Source: Humulus lupulus (taxonomy: Eukaryota > Streptophyta > Magnoliopsida > Rosales > Cannabaceae). From it: a stretch of 64,000 bases of DNA. The position numbers and the translations under genes were made by a program. The notes below the pieces were generated by a model, which worked only from the letters and a program-made list of their open reading frames with translations, ran no database searches and had not been told where the DNA came from. Positions 9,695 through 21,350 of the stretch are shown piece by piece. Where the stretch lies: positions 17,174,896 to 17,238,895 of the forward strand of contig NC_084802.1 of assembly GCF_963169125.1 (NCBI RefSeq), in the 5' to 3' direction. Within the stretch, counting starts at the first letter, position 1. Each line of letters starts with the position of its first letter.

Positions 9695-10364
9695 TATATA
9701 TATATATATATATAATAGAATGAATTATAGTTTTATAGTATATATAAATATTTAAGTAATGATATGTGCACACACTTTTTACATTCAAACATTACACACA
9801 CCTATGCAGCAAGTCGTTTTAGTTTAGTGGGACCCATCTAAACTAAAAATGATTGGTTAAAAAAATTTCCCACGTAAGTATGTGTAATATTTTGGTGTAA
9901 AAATTGTGTGCACATATCATTACTCTAAATATTTATATCAATAATCTTTACATAAATAATATCTAAATACAACATTGACATAGATATATATATATATTTA
10001 CATGGCTACATAACATATATATATTTATAAATTACAATAATATTTAAAAAGAAATTAATAATAGAAATAAAATAAGAATAGAAAAAGTCATAGTGTAGAC
10101 ATTAATATATATGCATCAACTATTTTTAGTTTCTAATGTATCTCACAATGTCTTTTGATGAAGAAAAAGAGCTACAATCACTTGATAAAAAATAAATTAT
10201 CACATAAATTTAAAAGATAAAAAAATGATATGTATGTCTTTATTATTTTTAAATAAATATGATTTAATTATTTTAATTATCGTAAAATATCTTTAAAATA
10301 TCATATTTTAATTAATTAATTTATTTTTGTTTAAGTTTGTTCTAGTTTTTTAATTTGATAGTTG
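9695..10364. repeat. Repeat unit A, copy 2 (left part)
   Basis: Aligns with about 455-920 (atgaattatagttttata, aaatatttatat, gatatgtatgtctttatt). It is interrupted by the MITE at 9755-9925 and ends at the gypsy LTR at 10365. The alignment resumes at 38422 with acaaaatattatatatt. Confidence 0.75.
9755..9925. mobile_element. 171-bp MITE with 10-bp target duplication
   Basis: A miniature inverted-repeat element present in unit A copy 2 and absent at the corresponding site of copy 1 (near 505-515). It is flanked by taaatattta at 9745-9754 and 9926-9935. Ends are inverted: agtaatgatatgtgcacaca at the left and its complement before ctc at the right. A 9-10 bp duplication and absence of coding fit a Mutator-type MITE. 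The empty site in copy 1 gives direct evidence of insertion. Confidence 0.85.
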
Positions 10365-12361
10365 TGAAGACTCAGAAAAATAAATAAATAATAATATTAT
10401 TTAAGTTTTTTTTAAGTGGTGGGACCCATTTATTTTAAAAATAGTCAGACCTTTTTATTTTTTCTTCCTTACTTTTTCTTCTCCCTCCCGATCATTCTTC
10501 GTTCTCCTTCTTCTTCTTCTTCTTCTTTTTCTTCTCCTTTTTCTCTCTACAACAACCCACGAGAGGGTACCAGGAAGCCATTGCCGGAGTTTCCTTTGTC
10601 GCCACGCGCCAGAGCTGGAGCACTAGTGGCCGGCGACAACCCCATCCCCAAAATCTCAGGGCCATCGGAGTTAAGACGCACACGAACAGAGGAGTCAAAG
10701 TTTCGTCGTCAAAAATTTAACTGTGCTTTTCGGCGAACCCAGACCTCCATTCGGTGAGTGGGTGGCACCGTTGGAACCAACGTGAAGGGAGGAACGTCAC
10801 CCACTAAGTCATTTTGGTCAACTCACCATTTTTCTCCGGGGAGATTTTGGGTATCTCCGCCCCTTTGGAAGCATTTTCCGGCGACACCAGAGGTCATTTG
10901 GGCAAAGGAGCTGTACTTCCATGATGTACTCATCGAGAAGATCGTTTTGATATATGCCATGCATATATTCATCGACGTTTTGGTACCGCCACCAACCGCT
11001 ATTGTGCACCGCTTGGGTGAGATTCCGGAACTTGAAATTTTAAATATGGTCATATTATATGTCTTTGGACACGATTTTGAATAAGGAATACAATGATGAT
11101 AATCGTTTGCTCATTTGGTGCACGTAGGAAAAACGTGATATTAAGATCGGACTAAATCACTATAAGATCATCATTAAGCTTAGGAGCGTCACTTTGGCCT
11201 CGGATTGAAAATTCTAAGGAGGTAGGGACTCAACTTGACTATTGGATTTATTTTACTCTTATTGAATTGCCTTAAACATATTCCAATTTTAATATTTATA
11301 AAATGTTTGAAAAATAGAAAACTTAATCTGCATGTTTTTTGTTAAATTCTGAGGGCACTGAGTGCCAAATATAATTTTGTTCACTTATTTATACAGGTTA
11401 TGATTTTTTGGTTTTATTCAAATGCAGCTATTATGCTGCCCAATTTTCTAAATATGTTTATTTCTTTTCATGTGTACTTGCATTTGGTTATACCGATCAG
11501 AGCCATAGTGATCATGATTTGTGCATGTTGTTGTTTCACGACCTAGTCTCTATGTCATCATAGGTAGATCAGGTGTCCACTCACTTGTAGCTGTAAAGAC
11601 CTAGCATCTGTATACAGGAAGTGTTATGAGCCCCCTTTGTGGTGGTTATCAGGTCCGGCTACCCGGTTTAGGATGTCGGTTTTTCTATGGTGGGTAACGG
11701 GAACTAGGGATCTAGTGAATGGTGTGATGTGCACTTGTAGCTATGCTCTTATGATTATTTGTGCTTTCTCTCTATTTTGGGTTATACACGATGATATATA
11801 TTTTGTTTTCAAAGCTAACCATGCAGGGGTTTTATTTAACTTTTTGAGTCCTTTGATATTAGTTTCTTTCCTACGAGGCTTTATAAGCTCACCCCCTATA
11901 TCTCTCCCATTCCACGAACCTAGTGACGCGATTGTGGATAAGGTGAATTGTTGATGAAGCTAATGTGTTTAGCGCCATAGTCCTATCTTTTGAACATTAT
12001 ATATGTATTTAATTTGGAATCTATCGGTCTGTATATCTATGTTAGCTATGTAATAGTTAGAAATGAAGAATATTTTGGGTGTTTTATAACTTATTAAATT
12101 TAACTGTTTGGTGACTACATAAATGTAGGAATATTATTGTTCTATGTATTAGGATAAATGATCCTACTTTAATCCATAATATTTTCATATATAATTATAG
12201 GAGTTATTCCATTATTTTGACTTATAATTATAGTAATATTTAATATAAATTAAAGGATCATTTATAAAGACTATTTTTCACTGAGGGCCAAAGTTTGACA
12301 TTTGACCACCCAAGTTATGGATATTACAATTCTGCCACAGCCTAGGGCTCAGGTTGTAACA
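10365..12361 (+). repeat. 5' LTR of the gypsy element
   Basis: 1997-bp LTR starting tgaagactcagaaaa and ending aggttgtaaca. Its partner starts at 26522 and differs by scattered substitutions and small indels, for example gagagggtacc against gattgggtacc and an extra gtggatgctaagtatt in the partner. A CT-rich stretch at 10440-10550 may be the leader region. No function is assigned to the short frames within it. Confidence 0.9.
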
Positions 12362-12367
12362 GAAAAA

Positions 12368-12379
12368 TGGTATCAGAGC
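12368..12379 (+). other. Primer-binding site of the gypsy element
   Basis: Reads TGGTATCAGAGC, the perfect complement of the 3' end of plant initiator methionine tRNA, six bases after the 5' LTR. CACTA-2 inserted two bases further on. Confidence 0.95.
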
Positions 12380-12414
12380 ACACTACAACAAAATATGGGT
12401 TTTATGACTTTATT

Positions 12415-12620
12415 TGAGAGACATTGAAAGTCTACAATGTCTCCCAATTGGGAAGACGTTGTAGGCAGGGTCATTATAGGTATAGGTCTTACGTCTCCCA
12501 TTGGGAGAGGTGGGAGACTTCCCACGTCTCCCAGTGGGAGAGGTTGAAAGTCTAAAAAGTTGGGAGGCTTCCAACGTCTCCCATTGGGAGAGGTGGGAGA
12601 CATTGAAAGTCTCCTAGATT
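12415..12620. repeat. Subterminal repeats of CACTA-2 (left end)
   Basis: Multiple direct and inverted copies of acgtctcccattgggag and variants such as aggtgggagac and gacattgaaagtct. GC-rich against the AT-rich surroundings. In En/Spm-type elements such motifs are bound by the TNP1/TNPA protein during transposition. Confidence 0.85.
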
Positions 12621-12940
12621 AAAAATAAATAAATTTATAATTAATATTATTTAAATTTGATTTAATAATTAATTAAATTGAAATAAATTTAATATTAATT
12701 TAAATTAAAATTGACATAATTAATAAAATAAAAATATGCAAGAAACACAAAATTTGTTAGACATATACAAGAAATACAATATTTGTTAGATATATTCAAA
12801 ATTAACAAATATTGCATTGTGTATGAAGAAAGAGGTAAAAAATAAAAAAACCAAATACAATATTTGTTAGATATATTCAAAATTAACAAATGTTGCATTT
12901 ATGTATGAAGAAAGAGGTAAAAAATAAAATAACCTATCAA
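12621..12940. other. AT-rich region with a short tandem repeat
   Basis: No gene. Contains a duplicated segment (gaaatacaatatttgttagatatattcaaaattaacaaat-type, near 12770-12830 and 12850-12895), about 80 bp apart. Likely 3' untranslated or spacer DNA downstream of the minus-strand TNP1-like gene. Confidence 0.5.
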
Positions 12941-12942
12941 CA

Positions 12943-15900
12943 AGGTCGGTTACTTTGGATTATTGGTAACATATATGTCGCTCATTCTTGTCGCAACTCA
13001 TCAATTTGTGCCTCTGTATATGCCGTACTTGTTAGCTGCAAAAAATATAAAGTAAAAGATATCAATTAATTATTTGATTACATTTATATATATGGTTTCA
13101 AAAATAATTTGTAAATTTTAATTAATAATACCGTTCTCAAGTAATGTCCGGGACTCACATGTTCAATCAAATCCTTCAACATCCTCATTATGTAGTATCC
13201 ACATGCCACATTGTCCGGTTGGTGTGGACACTAATTATTTAAAAGTATCAGTAATTCATTATTAAATTGAAACTTGTTAAAAAATGCATACATATTATTC
13301 TACTTAAGTTGTAATTACTTACCTGAGGTTGCTTAATGCGTAGAGTATCAAGGATCTCGACAACAGGAAGATTCATAGAGAAAAAAAGATTGAAAGCGCT
13401 GACGATCACTAATACAATCTCCTCACGGTTATTCAGATCTGAATTCACCGGATCACAACAATAAACACGATATGCATACGGTGCCAAAATAAGCAACATC
13501 CAATGTTCACTACATAAGAAAAACCAAAAACTTATAACTCAAATGTTAAACAAAGAAAGTATTGATATGGGTCGGAAAAATGACAACTTTTTAAACTTAC
13601 ACATGGTTCCAAGGGACAAGCATAACTTGTTCTTTTGATTTTATGTCATTGCATCGTCTGAACAGATTTTGAACACGATCGTCGAATGAACTCCCTTGAG
13701 TGGCTCAATATTAGGATTGACAAATAAAAACTTATTTTGGCGACCTTGTTGTACCACATATCTGTAAATGAACCTAATACAAAAATATGAAAAATGTTAT
13801 ATGATTGAATAAATCAAATTAGAAAATTAAATGAACGAACTTTGTGAGATGATGATATATACCTCATGTAGCTAACGACCACTGCTTGTCCAATCTTCTC
13901 CTTTCGAGCAAACTGAAGTATGTCATTCTTAAATATATAACAGTGAGACATATCCTGATCAAAAACTTCAGACTCTATGCCTAGATTGACACACTCACCA
14001 TCAGCCCAATAAGATACAATATTTTGTAATCGTTCCAATGGAGTGTGGGGCAATTGTGTTGGAGGAGTTTGTGGTGTGGTCGTCTTCTTTCTTGTGGTTT
14101 TTGTGTTGATGGAGCTTTTGGTCGTTGTGATCTGGTCCTACTTGTAGAGGGAGCCTGTATACAACAATATCAACAATTAAAAAAGAATGCAAACAAAAAA
14201 ATATAGAATTGTAAAGATAATTATGTAAAAATTTGGCATCACCTCATGATATATATCTTCAGATATAATGACCAAATCTTTAGGCCACGCTATTGGCGTC
14301 CCAATGGCATGAGAAACTATGTACATGTCCAAATCAGGATATACAAAAGGGAGAGGACAGGTTGGCTTAATAACGCTAGTAATCATAACTTGGTAGTTGT
14401 TGCCTGCCTCTCTTTCAATGAGTTTACCTGATGCAACAACGTTTGAAACTGAACCAATTGCTAATTGGCATGCTCGGCCCTGCGCAAGAAACATATTATA
14501 TACAAATAAGCATGTTGAAACAGTAAAGAAATTTATTTGGTTTCAAAATATTCAAGAAAGTTTAATTACCTCTTGCAAAAGCGGTTGTAGTGCAATAATT
14601 TGTTCTTCTGCTTGAGGCACTAGTGGGTCAGGAGTATAGTAGGATGCATGCGCTGGTGGCACTGGTGGGTCAGGCACATAGTATGATGTTGGTGCTGGTG
14701 GGACTCCAACGTTGGATCCCGACCCACTCTGTTGGGCCATGCATTTTCTCAAGAGCTCATCTTGTTGCTGAAGGCGCTCTTCTAAACGTTGTGCTTGTTG
14801 ACGATGCTCTTCTTCTTGTTTTCGAAATCTTTCTTCAAACTCCTTTCTAATGTCGTCATTCAAAAAAGAGGCTTTCGATTTATTTTTCGTTGAGGTAGGT
14901 GTTGGAGTATTCCAGTATACTGTGCGGGACACACCGTGTCCTCCAGCCCTAACACGTCCTCAGGGCTCAGGAGTGCCCAACGCCCTCGTCAGCACATCAT
15001 CAGGGCCATTAGATGCTCATTTACCCTCAGCTTGGAGTTGTCGGTAATGATCTTGTGAAACAATATTCACAGAAAGTTATATATAGAAGCTAATATATAA
15101 TTCGATATATCAACATTATTAAATATGAACACTTACAATATTTTTTTGAATCTCAGAGGCCTCTCCAACTAGCTCTCCTTTTGCATTCTGATGACCCATG
15201 CTCCACAAGTCTGCCCTGTCAAGTTCAATCAGACTTTTCCCACTTTGTTCCATTAACATCTCTTCAATACGCACATAGCCTCCTCTAGAGAGATTGTGAT
15301 TGTATTTATTCAATGCTCGATAATTTTGCATCTCTTCTCTCTTTCTACGCCACTCGGGAGTTAATCTTGAGTTCACAAACTTTAACCATTCATCTGGAGT
15401 TATGACATTCTCAAATCCAAGTGGAATAGCTGGCGGGAACTCATTTGGGAATTTTTTCATAGCATCATACACGTGTACCCTTGTGAGATTAGTCTTCCAA
15501 TTTCGGAAGTACTTTCTCGCATCCATCAACATTTGTTTCTTATGTTTGGGGTCCAAATCATAATTTTTCTGCAAGTTTGAAAGTAATAAGAATCATATTA
15601 TCAAAACAATATATATTTTAAAAACATTAAATGAATTATAATTAATAAAATCATACCTTCATTGTATCCCATATTATATTTTTATCCACCATACTAACAT
15701 CGTTCCAAGTGTTAGTCTTAATGGACACAGTGGCTCGAACAATAGCTCCAAGTTGTGATGAAACATTGCTTTTAGTCTCACCAACTATTTGACCATACTC
15801 GTTGTATTCAACAGGTGTAAGATGTCCTTCACTCTTTTTTTTGGTGTTTTTAGACATCCATGTACGTTCTCTCGCAGTTTTTTGTTCTTGTTCCACTGGC

Positions 15901-15959
15901 TGAGAATGAGGGTGATGCTCCCCCTCATCAGAACTACCACCAAAAGAATCACCCTCCAT
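12943..15959 (-). pseudogene. TNP1-like gene with C-terminal Ulp1 (C48) protease domain, decayed
   Basis: Second gene of CACTA-2, multi-exon, minus strand. The likely ATG at 15957-15959 directly follows an acceptor-like CAG. Clear exons: 15657-15959, 15137-15568 (plant transposase-type region, IPLGFENVITPDEW), about 15050-14570 (ends in a coiled-coil rich in Glu/Gln/Arg, EERFRKQEEEHRQQ), about 14479-14243 (GSVSNVVASGK, AWPKDL), then exons to 12982. The end resembles the Ulp1/SUMO-protease fold: His in EHWMLL (near 13508), Asp in YCCDPV, Gln in PHQPD and Cys in ACGYY (near 13200-13190) are all kept. Broken by TGA at 15017-15019, 14960-14962 and 12982-12984 and by a frameshift near 13680. The protease would cleave ubiquitin-like modifiers; its role in transposition is unknown. 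Confidence 0.75.
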
Positions 15960-16295
15960 CTGTAACAACATAAATATAATTATTATAACAATTTTGGAAC
16001 CTCATAATCATAAAAAAAAAAGTTATACAAACATTTGAATTAAAGATGAAACAAAAATATGAAACTAAAAATTTCACATATCATAAACATATCAAACTCA
16101 TTAAATGGTACCTCAAGACCCATTATCATCAACCCATAATCCTTCACCGTTTTCACGGAAACAAATACAATCATCATCAACTTCATCATTATCTTCTAGT
16201 GCGGTGAATGTGACAAGTTCTTCTTCGAGAGGTATATCATGTAAATTACCATCTTTAATGTTCCATTCTCTTGTTTACATTAGAAGAACAATTGA

Positions 16296-19200
16296 TCATT
16301 GATTGTCTGAAGGATCATTCACATAAAATACTTGTTTGGCTTGTGAAGCTAATATAAATCGGTCAGATTTGTGCCCAATTCGGTTTAGATTAACTAATGT
16401 GAAACCATAATCTTCATATATTATGCCGCTGTCACTTTTCACCCAATTACAAAAGAAAACAGGTACTCGAGTTGTGATATAATCTAACTCCCAAATTTCA
16501 TTAACTACTCCATAAAAAGTCATATCACATTCAATTAGATTTTTATCTTTTGCACTAGAGACTTGCACAGTTTTAGCAACAAGGCTAACACCAATTTTTT
16601 GTGTGTTTCTGTTGTTATCGGGCTCCCTAGTGTTAAATAGAGTACAGTTAATCATGTATGATGAAAACTTGATGACATTAACAGAAGGTCCTCGAGAAAT
16701 CCACTTAGCAATGTCTGAAACCTTATTTGATGTGTTTTGTAATTCTGTCACAACCTATTAAATCAACATACCAAAAACAAATCACTAAAAACAACCAACC
16801 ATGTCATCTTGTAATTACCAATTAATGACAACTTTCCATAATCAACACAATTTACCTTTTGTTCTATCCAACTACTAAAAGTTCGATAATGTTCGTCTTG
16901 TAACCATTTTGAGTTCCTTGACTTGGATGGAAATTTGGTCTTTATCCAATTAAAATGTTCCCTACAATTATACATATATGTTGTTAAACAACTGAACATA
17001 CAAAATTACACAACTTAAACTAAAAGTATTATATGAATATAACTCACTCGATATAAGGTTGAATTTCATTTATATTTTGCAACACAAGACGATGCGCTTC
17101 ATCTAGTATATCTCGACTTACTGTGCATACAACGCTACCACGACGACTCTGAATCTCAACATTTTCAACATCATTTAACCCAATTCTTTGTACACCACTC
17201 AGGTATTCAAAACAAAATTCAACCGCCTCTTCTGCAAAATAGCATTCGACGATGCATCCTTCTGGCCGACTTCTATTCCTAACATACCCCTTAAGAATCT
17301 TCATATATCGCTCAAATGGATACATCCATCTTAAATAAACGGGACCACAATATCTTAGTTCTCTAACCAAGTGAACTGTCAGATGGATCATTATATCAAA
17401 AAATACCGGCGAAAAATATTTCTCCAATTCACACAGTACCTCAACAATTTCATCTCTTAACTTAGGTAACTTAAGTGGATCAATCACCTTACAACACAAT
17501 GACTTGAAAAACAAGCATAACCTTGTGATTACATCTCGAACCTTCCTAGGCAACACAGATCGAATGGCCACTGGTAGTAAATGTTGCATTAGAATATGAC
17601 AATCGTGAGATTTCATACCAGTCAAAATACAACTTTTCATGTCGACCAATGACCTTATATTTGAGGAATATCCGTCTGGAACTTTTATATTAAACAAACA
17701 TCTACAAATTTCCATTCTTTCCTCTTTAGTAAAAGTGTAAGTAGCAGGAGGTAAATATGTTCGTCTCTTATCTGGTTTTGGAGTTAATTCATCGCTTATA
17801 CCCATTGCAACCAGGTCTTGTCTAGCCTTAATTCCATCCTTAGTTTTCCCAGGAATATTCAACAAAGTGCCAATCAAACTATCACATACATTTTTCTCTA
17901 TGTGAATAACATCTAAATTATGGTGTATAAGTAAGAAAGGCCAATATTCAAGTTCAAAGAAAACATATTTCTTTTTATAACACCCTTTTGGCTCCTCCAC
18001 AACCTTAGCCTTACTACTACGTTTCATCTTTGTAGGTATACGAACTTTAGGCTTCCCTAACTTGAACTCAATTTTAGACATTTTCTCAAGTACTTGGATC
18101 CCATTCAATGGCTCGGAGCCTCCTCAAACTCTTTTTTACCATTGAATGCCTTCTTCCATGTCCGAAGTTTATGCGTATTAGGCAAGAACTTCCTATGTCC
18201 CATATAACATATTTTCTGAGAGTTTTTCAAGTATTCAGTTCATGTTTTTTCTTCACAAACGGGGCAAGCCTTATATCCTTTCACACTAAACCCAGATAAA
18301 TTTCCATAAGCAAGAAAGTCATTAATTGTCCATAATAAGACCGCTCTAAGATTAAATTCTTCCTGCCTACACGCATCATAAACCTTAACCACTTCATCCC
18401 ACAAAGTTTTCAAGTCATCTATAAGAGGAGCTATATAGACGTCAATGTTATTACCAGGTTGTTTAGGTCCTGATATCAACAAGGTCAAAAGCGTAAACTT
18501 TCTCTTCATACACAACCATGGGGGTAGATTGTAAATAACAAGCATAACAGGCCAACAACTATACTTACTGCTAAGAGAAGCGTGTGGATTAAACCCGTCA
18601 GTCGAAAGACCTAGACGAATATTACGAGATTCATTTCCAAAAGAAGGTCACTTCAAATCAACTCTTTTCCAAGCTAGGGTGTCAGCTGGATGTCTTAATT
18701 TACCATCCTTTATTCTTTCATTAGCATGCCACGACAAACTTTTAGCATGTTCAGCATTTCTAAACAATCGGATGAATCGAGGAATTGGCGGAAAGTACCA
18801 CAAAACTTTGGCAGGTACTCCTTCCTTGACATCGTCACCATTTCTTTTCTTTTGCCATCGTGACTCACCATAAGTAGGACACGATTTTGCGTCTGCAAAG
18901 CTATTTCGATATAATATGCAATCATTAGGACATGCATGAATTTTTTCGTACTGCATGCCTAATGAGCATAACGTCTTCTTTGCCTCATAAAATGAAATTG
19001 GAATTTCATTATCTTCGGGCAATAACTCCTTCAAAAAACTAAATAAATCAGTAATGCTTTTATCACTCCAGCCATGTTTAGCTTTTAGATTGTACAACCT
19101 AAGAAGCGCGGATAATTTTGTAAATCTTGTACAACTAGGGTAAATTGGTTTCTTAGCATCATTAAGGAGTGTCTCAAACTTATTTGGGTCTACTCTTGAT

Positions 19201-19535
19201 CCAAAATGTGCGTCGTCAATCATTTCATCTAATGGATCCCAGTTCTCCTCTACTATATTTCTCCTCACTCCTTTGTGTCTACTTGGCAGAGTTGGAGTAA
19301 TAGGAGCTATCTCCCCATGGTAATACCAAATTGTGTAACTCTTGTCGATCCCATTGAAATATAAGTGTTCTTTAATCTTTTTAAGTTCCATCTTTTTAAC
19401 ATTTCCACACTTAAGACATGGACAATAAGTAAAATTTGGGTCTTTCACATTTTTTGAACAAAACCTTAAGAACAAATCGACCCCGTTCCTATATTTCGCA
19501 GATAACCTATTCGCTGACATCCACTGTTTATCCAT
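16296..19535 (-). pseudogene. tnp2-type CACTA transposase, decayed
   Basis: First gene of CACTA-2, minus strand. From the ATG at 19535 it shows the transposase-associated N-terminus with a zinc-ribbon-like CPCLKCG, then the tnp2 core (YNLPPWLCMKRKF, ISGPKQPGN, GYKACPVCEEKT), then the DUF4218 region (GMKSHDCHILMQ, FFDIMIHLTVHL, MYPFERYMKILKGY) ending in PYI at a gtgagt donor near 17048. A short exon (WLQDEHYRTFSSW) lies near 16860-16965. A DUF4216 exon (16296-16748, ASQAKQVFYVNDP) closes the gene. In-frame TGA codons at 18648-18650 and 18240-18242 and a frameshift near 18110 inactivate it. The first stop sits where related proteins have Trp. Exon order matches the intact copy in CACTA-1. Confidence 0.9.
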
Positions 19536-19601
19536 ATATTCTCCTATGCCTATCAAAAAAAAAAAAAAGAAACATCACTAAATAAGGACTTGATAAAGTT
19601 G

Positions 19602-19877
19602 GATGTCTATATAAAACTAATCGTTTATTATCCTAAATAAAATCGGGCAGCATTTCCCCTATAATAGTGACCTAACCATCTGCATGTGAATAGCAAAACA
19701 AACAATTCAAACAACATACAATAAGTTTCTTCCTTATAGGATGTCTATATAAAACTAATTGTTTATTATCCTAGATAAAATCGGGCAGTATTTCCCCTAT
19801 AATAGTGACCTAACCATCTGCATGTTTATAGAAAAACAAACAATTCAAACAACATACAATAAGTTTCTTCCTTATAG
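19602..19877. repeat. 138-bp tandem duplication upstream of the transposase
   Basis: Two adjacent copies, each starting gatgtctatataaaact and ending cttccttatag (19602-19739 and 19740-19877), with a handful of differences (catgtgaatagc against catgtttatagaa). They sit in the presumed 5' region of the CACTA-2 transposase gene. Confidence 0.9.
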
Positions 19878-20935
19878 CTCTGCAGCACACAACCAAATTT
19901 CTCAGAGCCTACATCACTAAAACACACAAGTTCTCAACCTTCAGTTATCACCGCAACACACAATTTTAATCTCAGAACCTACTTCACTATGGATGAATAT
20001 TTAAGATATTGAAACTCCTCTAACATTTGTTTAATAATATTAAAAGTAGAAGTAAGAGAATATATATTTACCTCTTGCAATTAATAATCCAAAAGCTAGC
20101 AAAATTACTTCACGTAGTAATCGAATTCACTATTAAATCCACAAACCAATATAATTAAATTAATAAATAATGAATAAAATATCACTAAATATCTAGCAAT
20201 ATATAACTTATTATTGATATAGAAATTTTGATGCAAAATACTCTTTAAAATCTCACCACCAAAATCACAACCTATGAAATTAAATTAATTAATATGTTAA
20301 ACATTACTAAAAAAATATCACTAAATATCTAATAATAGTAAATGATTGGTAAACAAATAAAAAAAACTCCAATGCGCCACTAATTATAATCTAAACAAAA
20401 AATCAATAAAAAATTCCATAACCTAAAAACTTAATAATCAACAAAAACATAAAAATTTTCATATATTTATATTTTAAAAATTATTTAATAAATTTATTTT
20501 AACATAACTATATATATAACAAAATAGTTACAATTTAAAAAAAAAGTTGAAATGTATATACAAAAATATATCTAAATTTCGAAATAGAAAATGATAAAAA
20601 TTAAAAAAAATCATGAATATATATACTCTAATGAAATCTATACAAAGTGATAGGTTAAATTAAAAAAAAACTAAAAAATCATAAATCTATAAAAAACTTC
20701 CATGAAAAAACTAAAAAATCCTACAATGTATATAAAAAATGCATAAAAATGTAAAACTAACACAAAATCATGTATATTACTCATCCTAATGCTAAACCTA
20801 TGATTTTTTTTTCAAAATAATTAACTCAAAATCAAGAAAATAAAAAATAAAAAACTTACCTTAAAACCCTAAAAACGTAGCTTTTGCTCTCTAGTTCGCG
20901 TATGTGAGGAAGAAGGGAAGCAAAACTAAGTAAAT
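19878..20935. other. AT-rich non-coding part of CACTA-2
   Basis: No supported gene. A-rich with short repeated phrases (aaaaatcactaaatatcta and similar). Possibly promoter or 5' untranslated intron of the minus-strand transposase, by analogy with the long 5' leader in CACTA-1. Confidence 0.5.
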
Positions 20936-21190
20936 ATATCAGGGGGACATCCAACGTCTCCCACTGGGAGACGTGCCACAAGTCCCACGTCTCCCAGTGG
21001 GAGACGTTGGATGTACCCCTAGCCACTTCTCCAGTCTATTTCCAACGTTTTCCACCATTTTTAATGCCTTCCAATTGTAGCCATTAATAAAAACTTTCAA
21101 TGTCTTACACCATTAGACATTTAAAACCCCTGATAAGTTTTAATGTCTTACACCATTGGTGTAAGACATTGTAGGGAGTCATTGTATATC
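20936..21190. repeat. Subterminal repeats of CACTA-2 (right end)
   Basis: Copies of acgtctccca(c/g)tgggagac in both orientations near 20945-21010. A second motif, gtcttacaccatt, occurs three times at 21100-21170 in both orientations. Matches the motifs near the left end. Confidence 0.85.
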
Positions 21191-21350
21191 AAATTTGTTG
21201 TAGTGGTACCAGGTTTAAATACCTCGGAGTGTGTCACCAAATAGATTAAATTTTTTTTAAAGTAAAGTATTTTAATATATAAATGCATATGTATGTAGAA
21301 AGTATCCAATCCTCACTAACTGTTTAGCTTTAATTCTCAGACCTAAGTTA

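Larger units (their letters stand above)
12381..21205 (-). mobile_element. CACTA (En/Spm) transposon, CACTA-2
   Basis: Begins CACTACAACAAA and ends with the complement TTTGTTGTAGTG. The flanking triplets gca (12378-12380) and gta (21206-21208) fit the 3-bp target duplication of the superfamily with one change. Removing the element joins tatcagagca to ccaggtttaaat, restoring the gypsy leader. Its genes run on the minus strand: a tnp2-type transposase (pseudogene, 16296-19535) and a TNP1-like gene with an Ulp1 protease-like end (pseudogene, 12943-15959). Subterminal repeats lie inside both ends. Confidence 0.93.

Noticed and set aside
10416..11084. Frames of 108-113 codons in the gypsy 5' LTR (also near 26688-27150)
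   Set aside because: Repeated in the two LTRs but broken at different points, so not maintained as genes.
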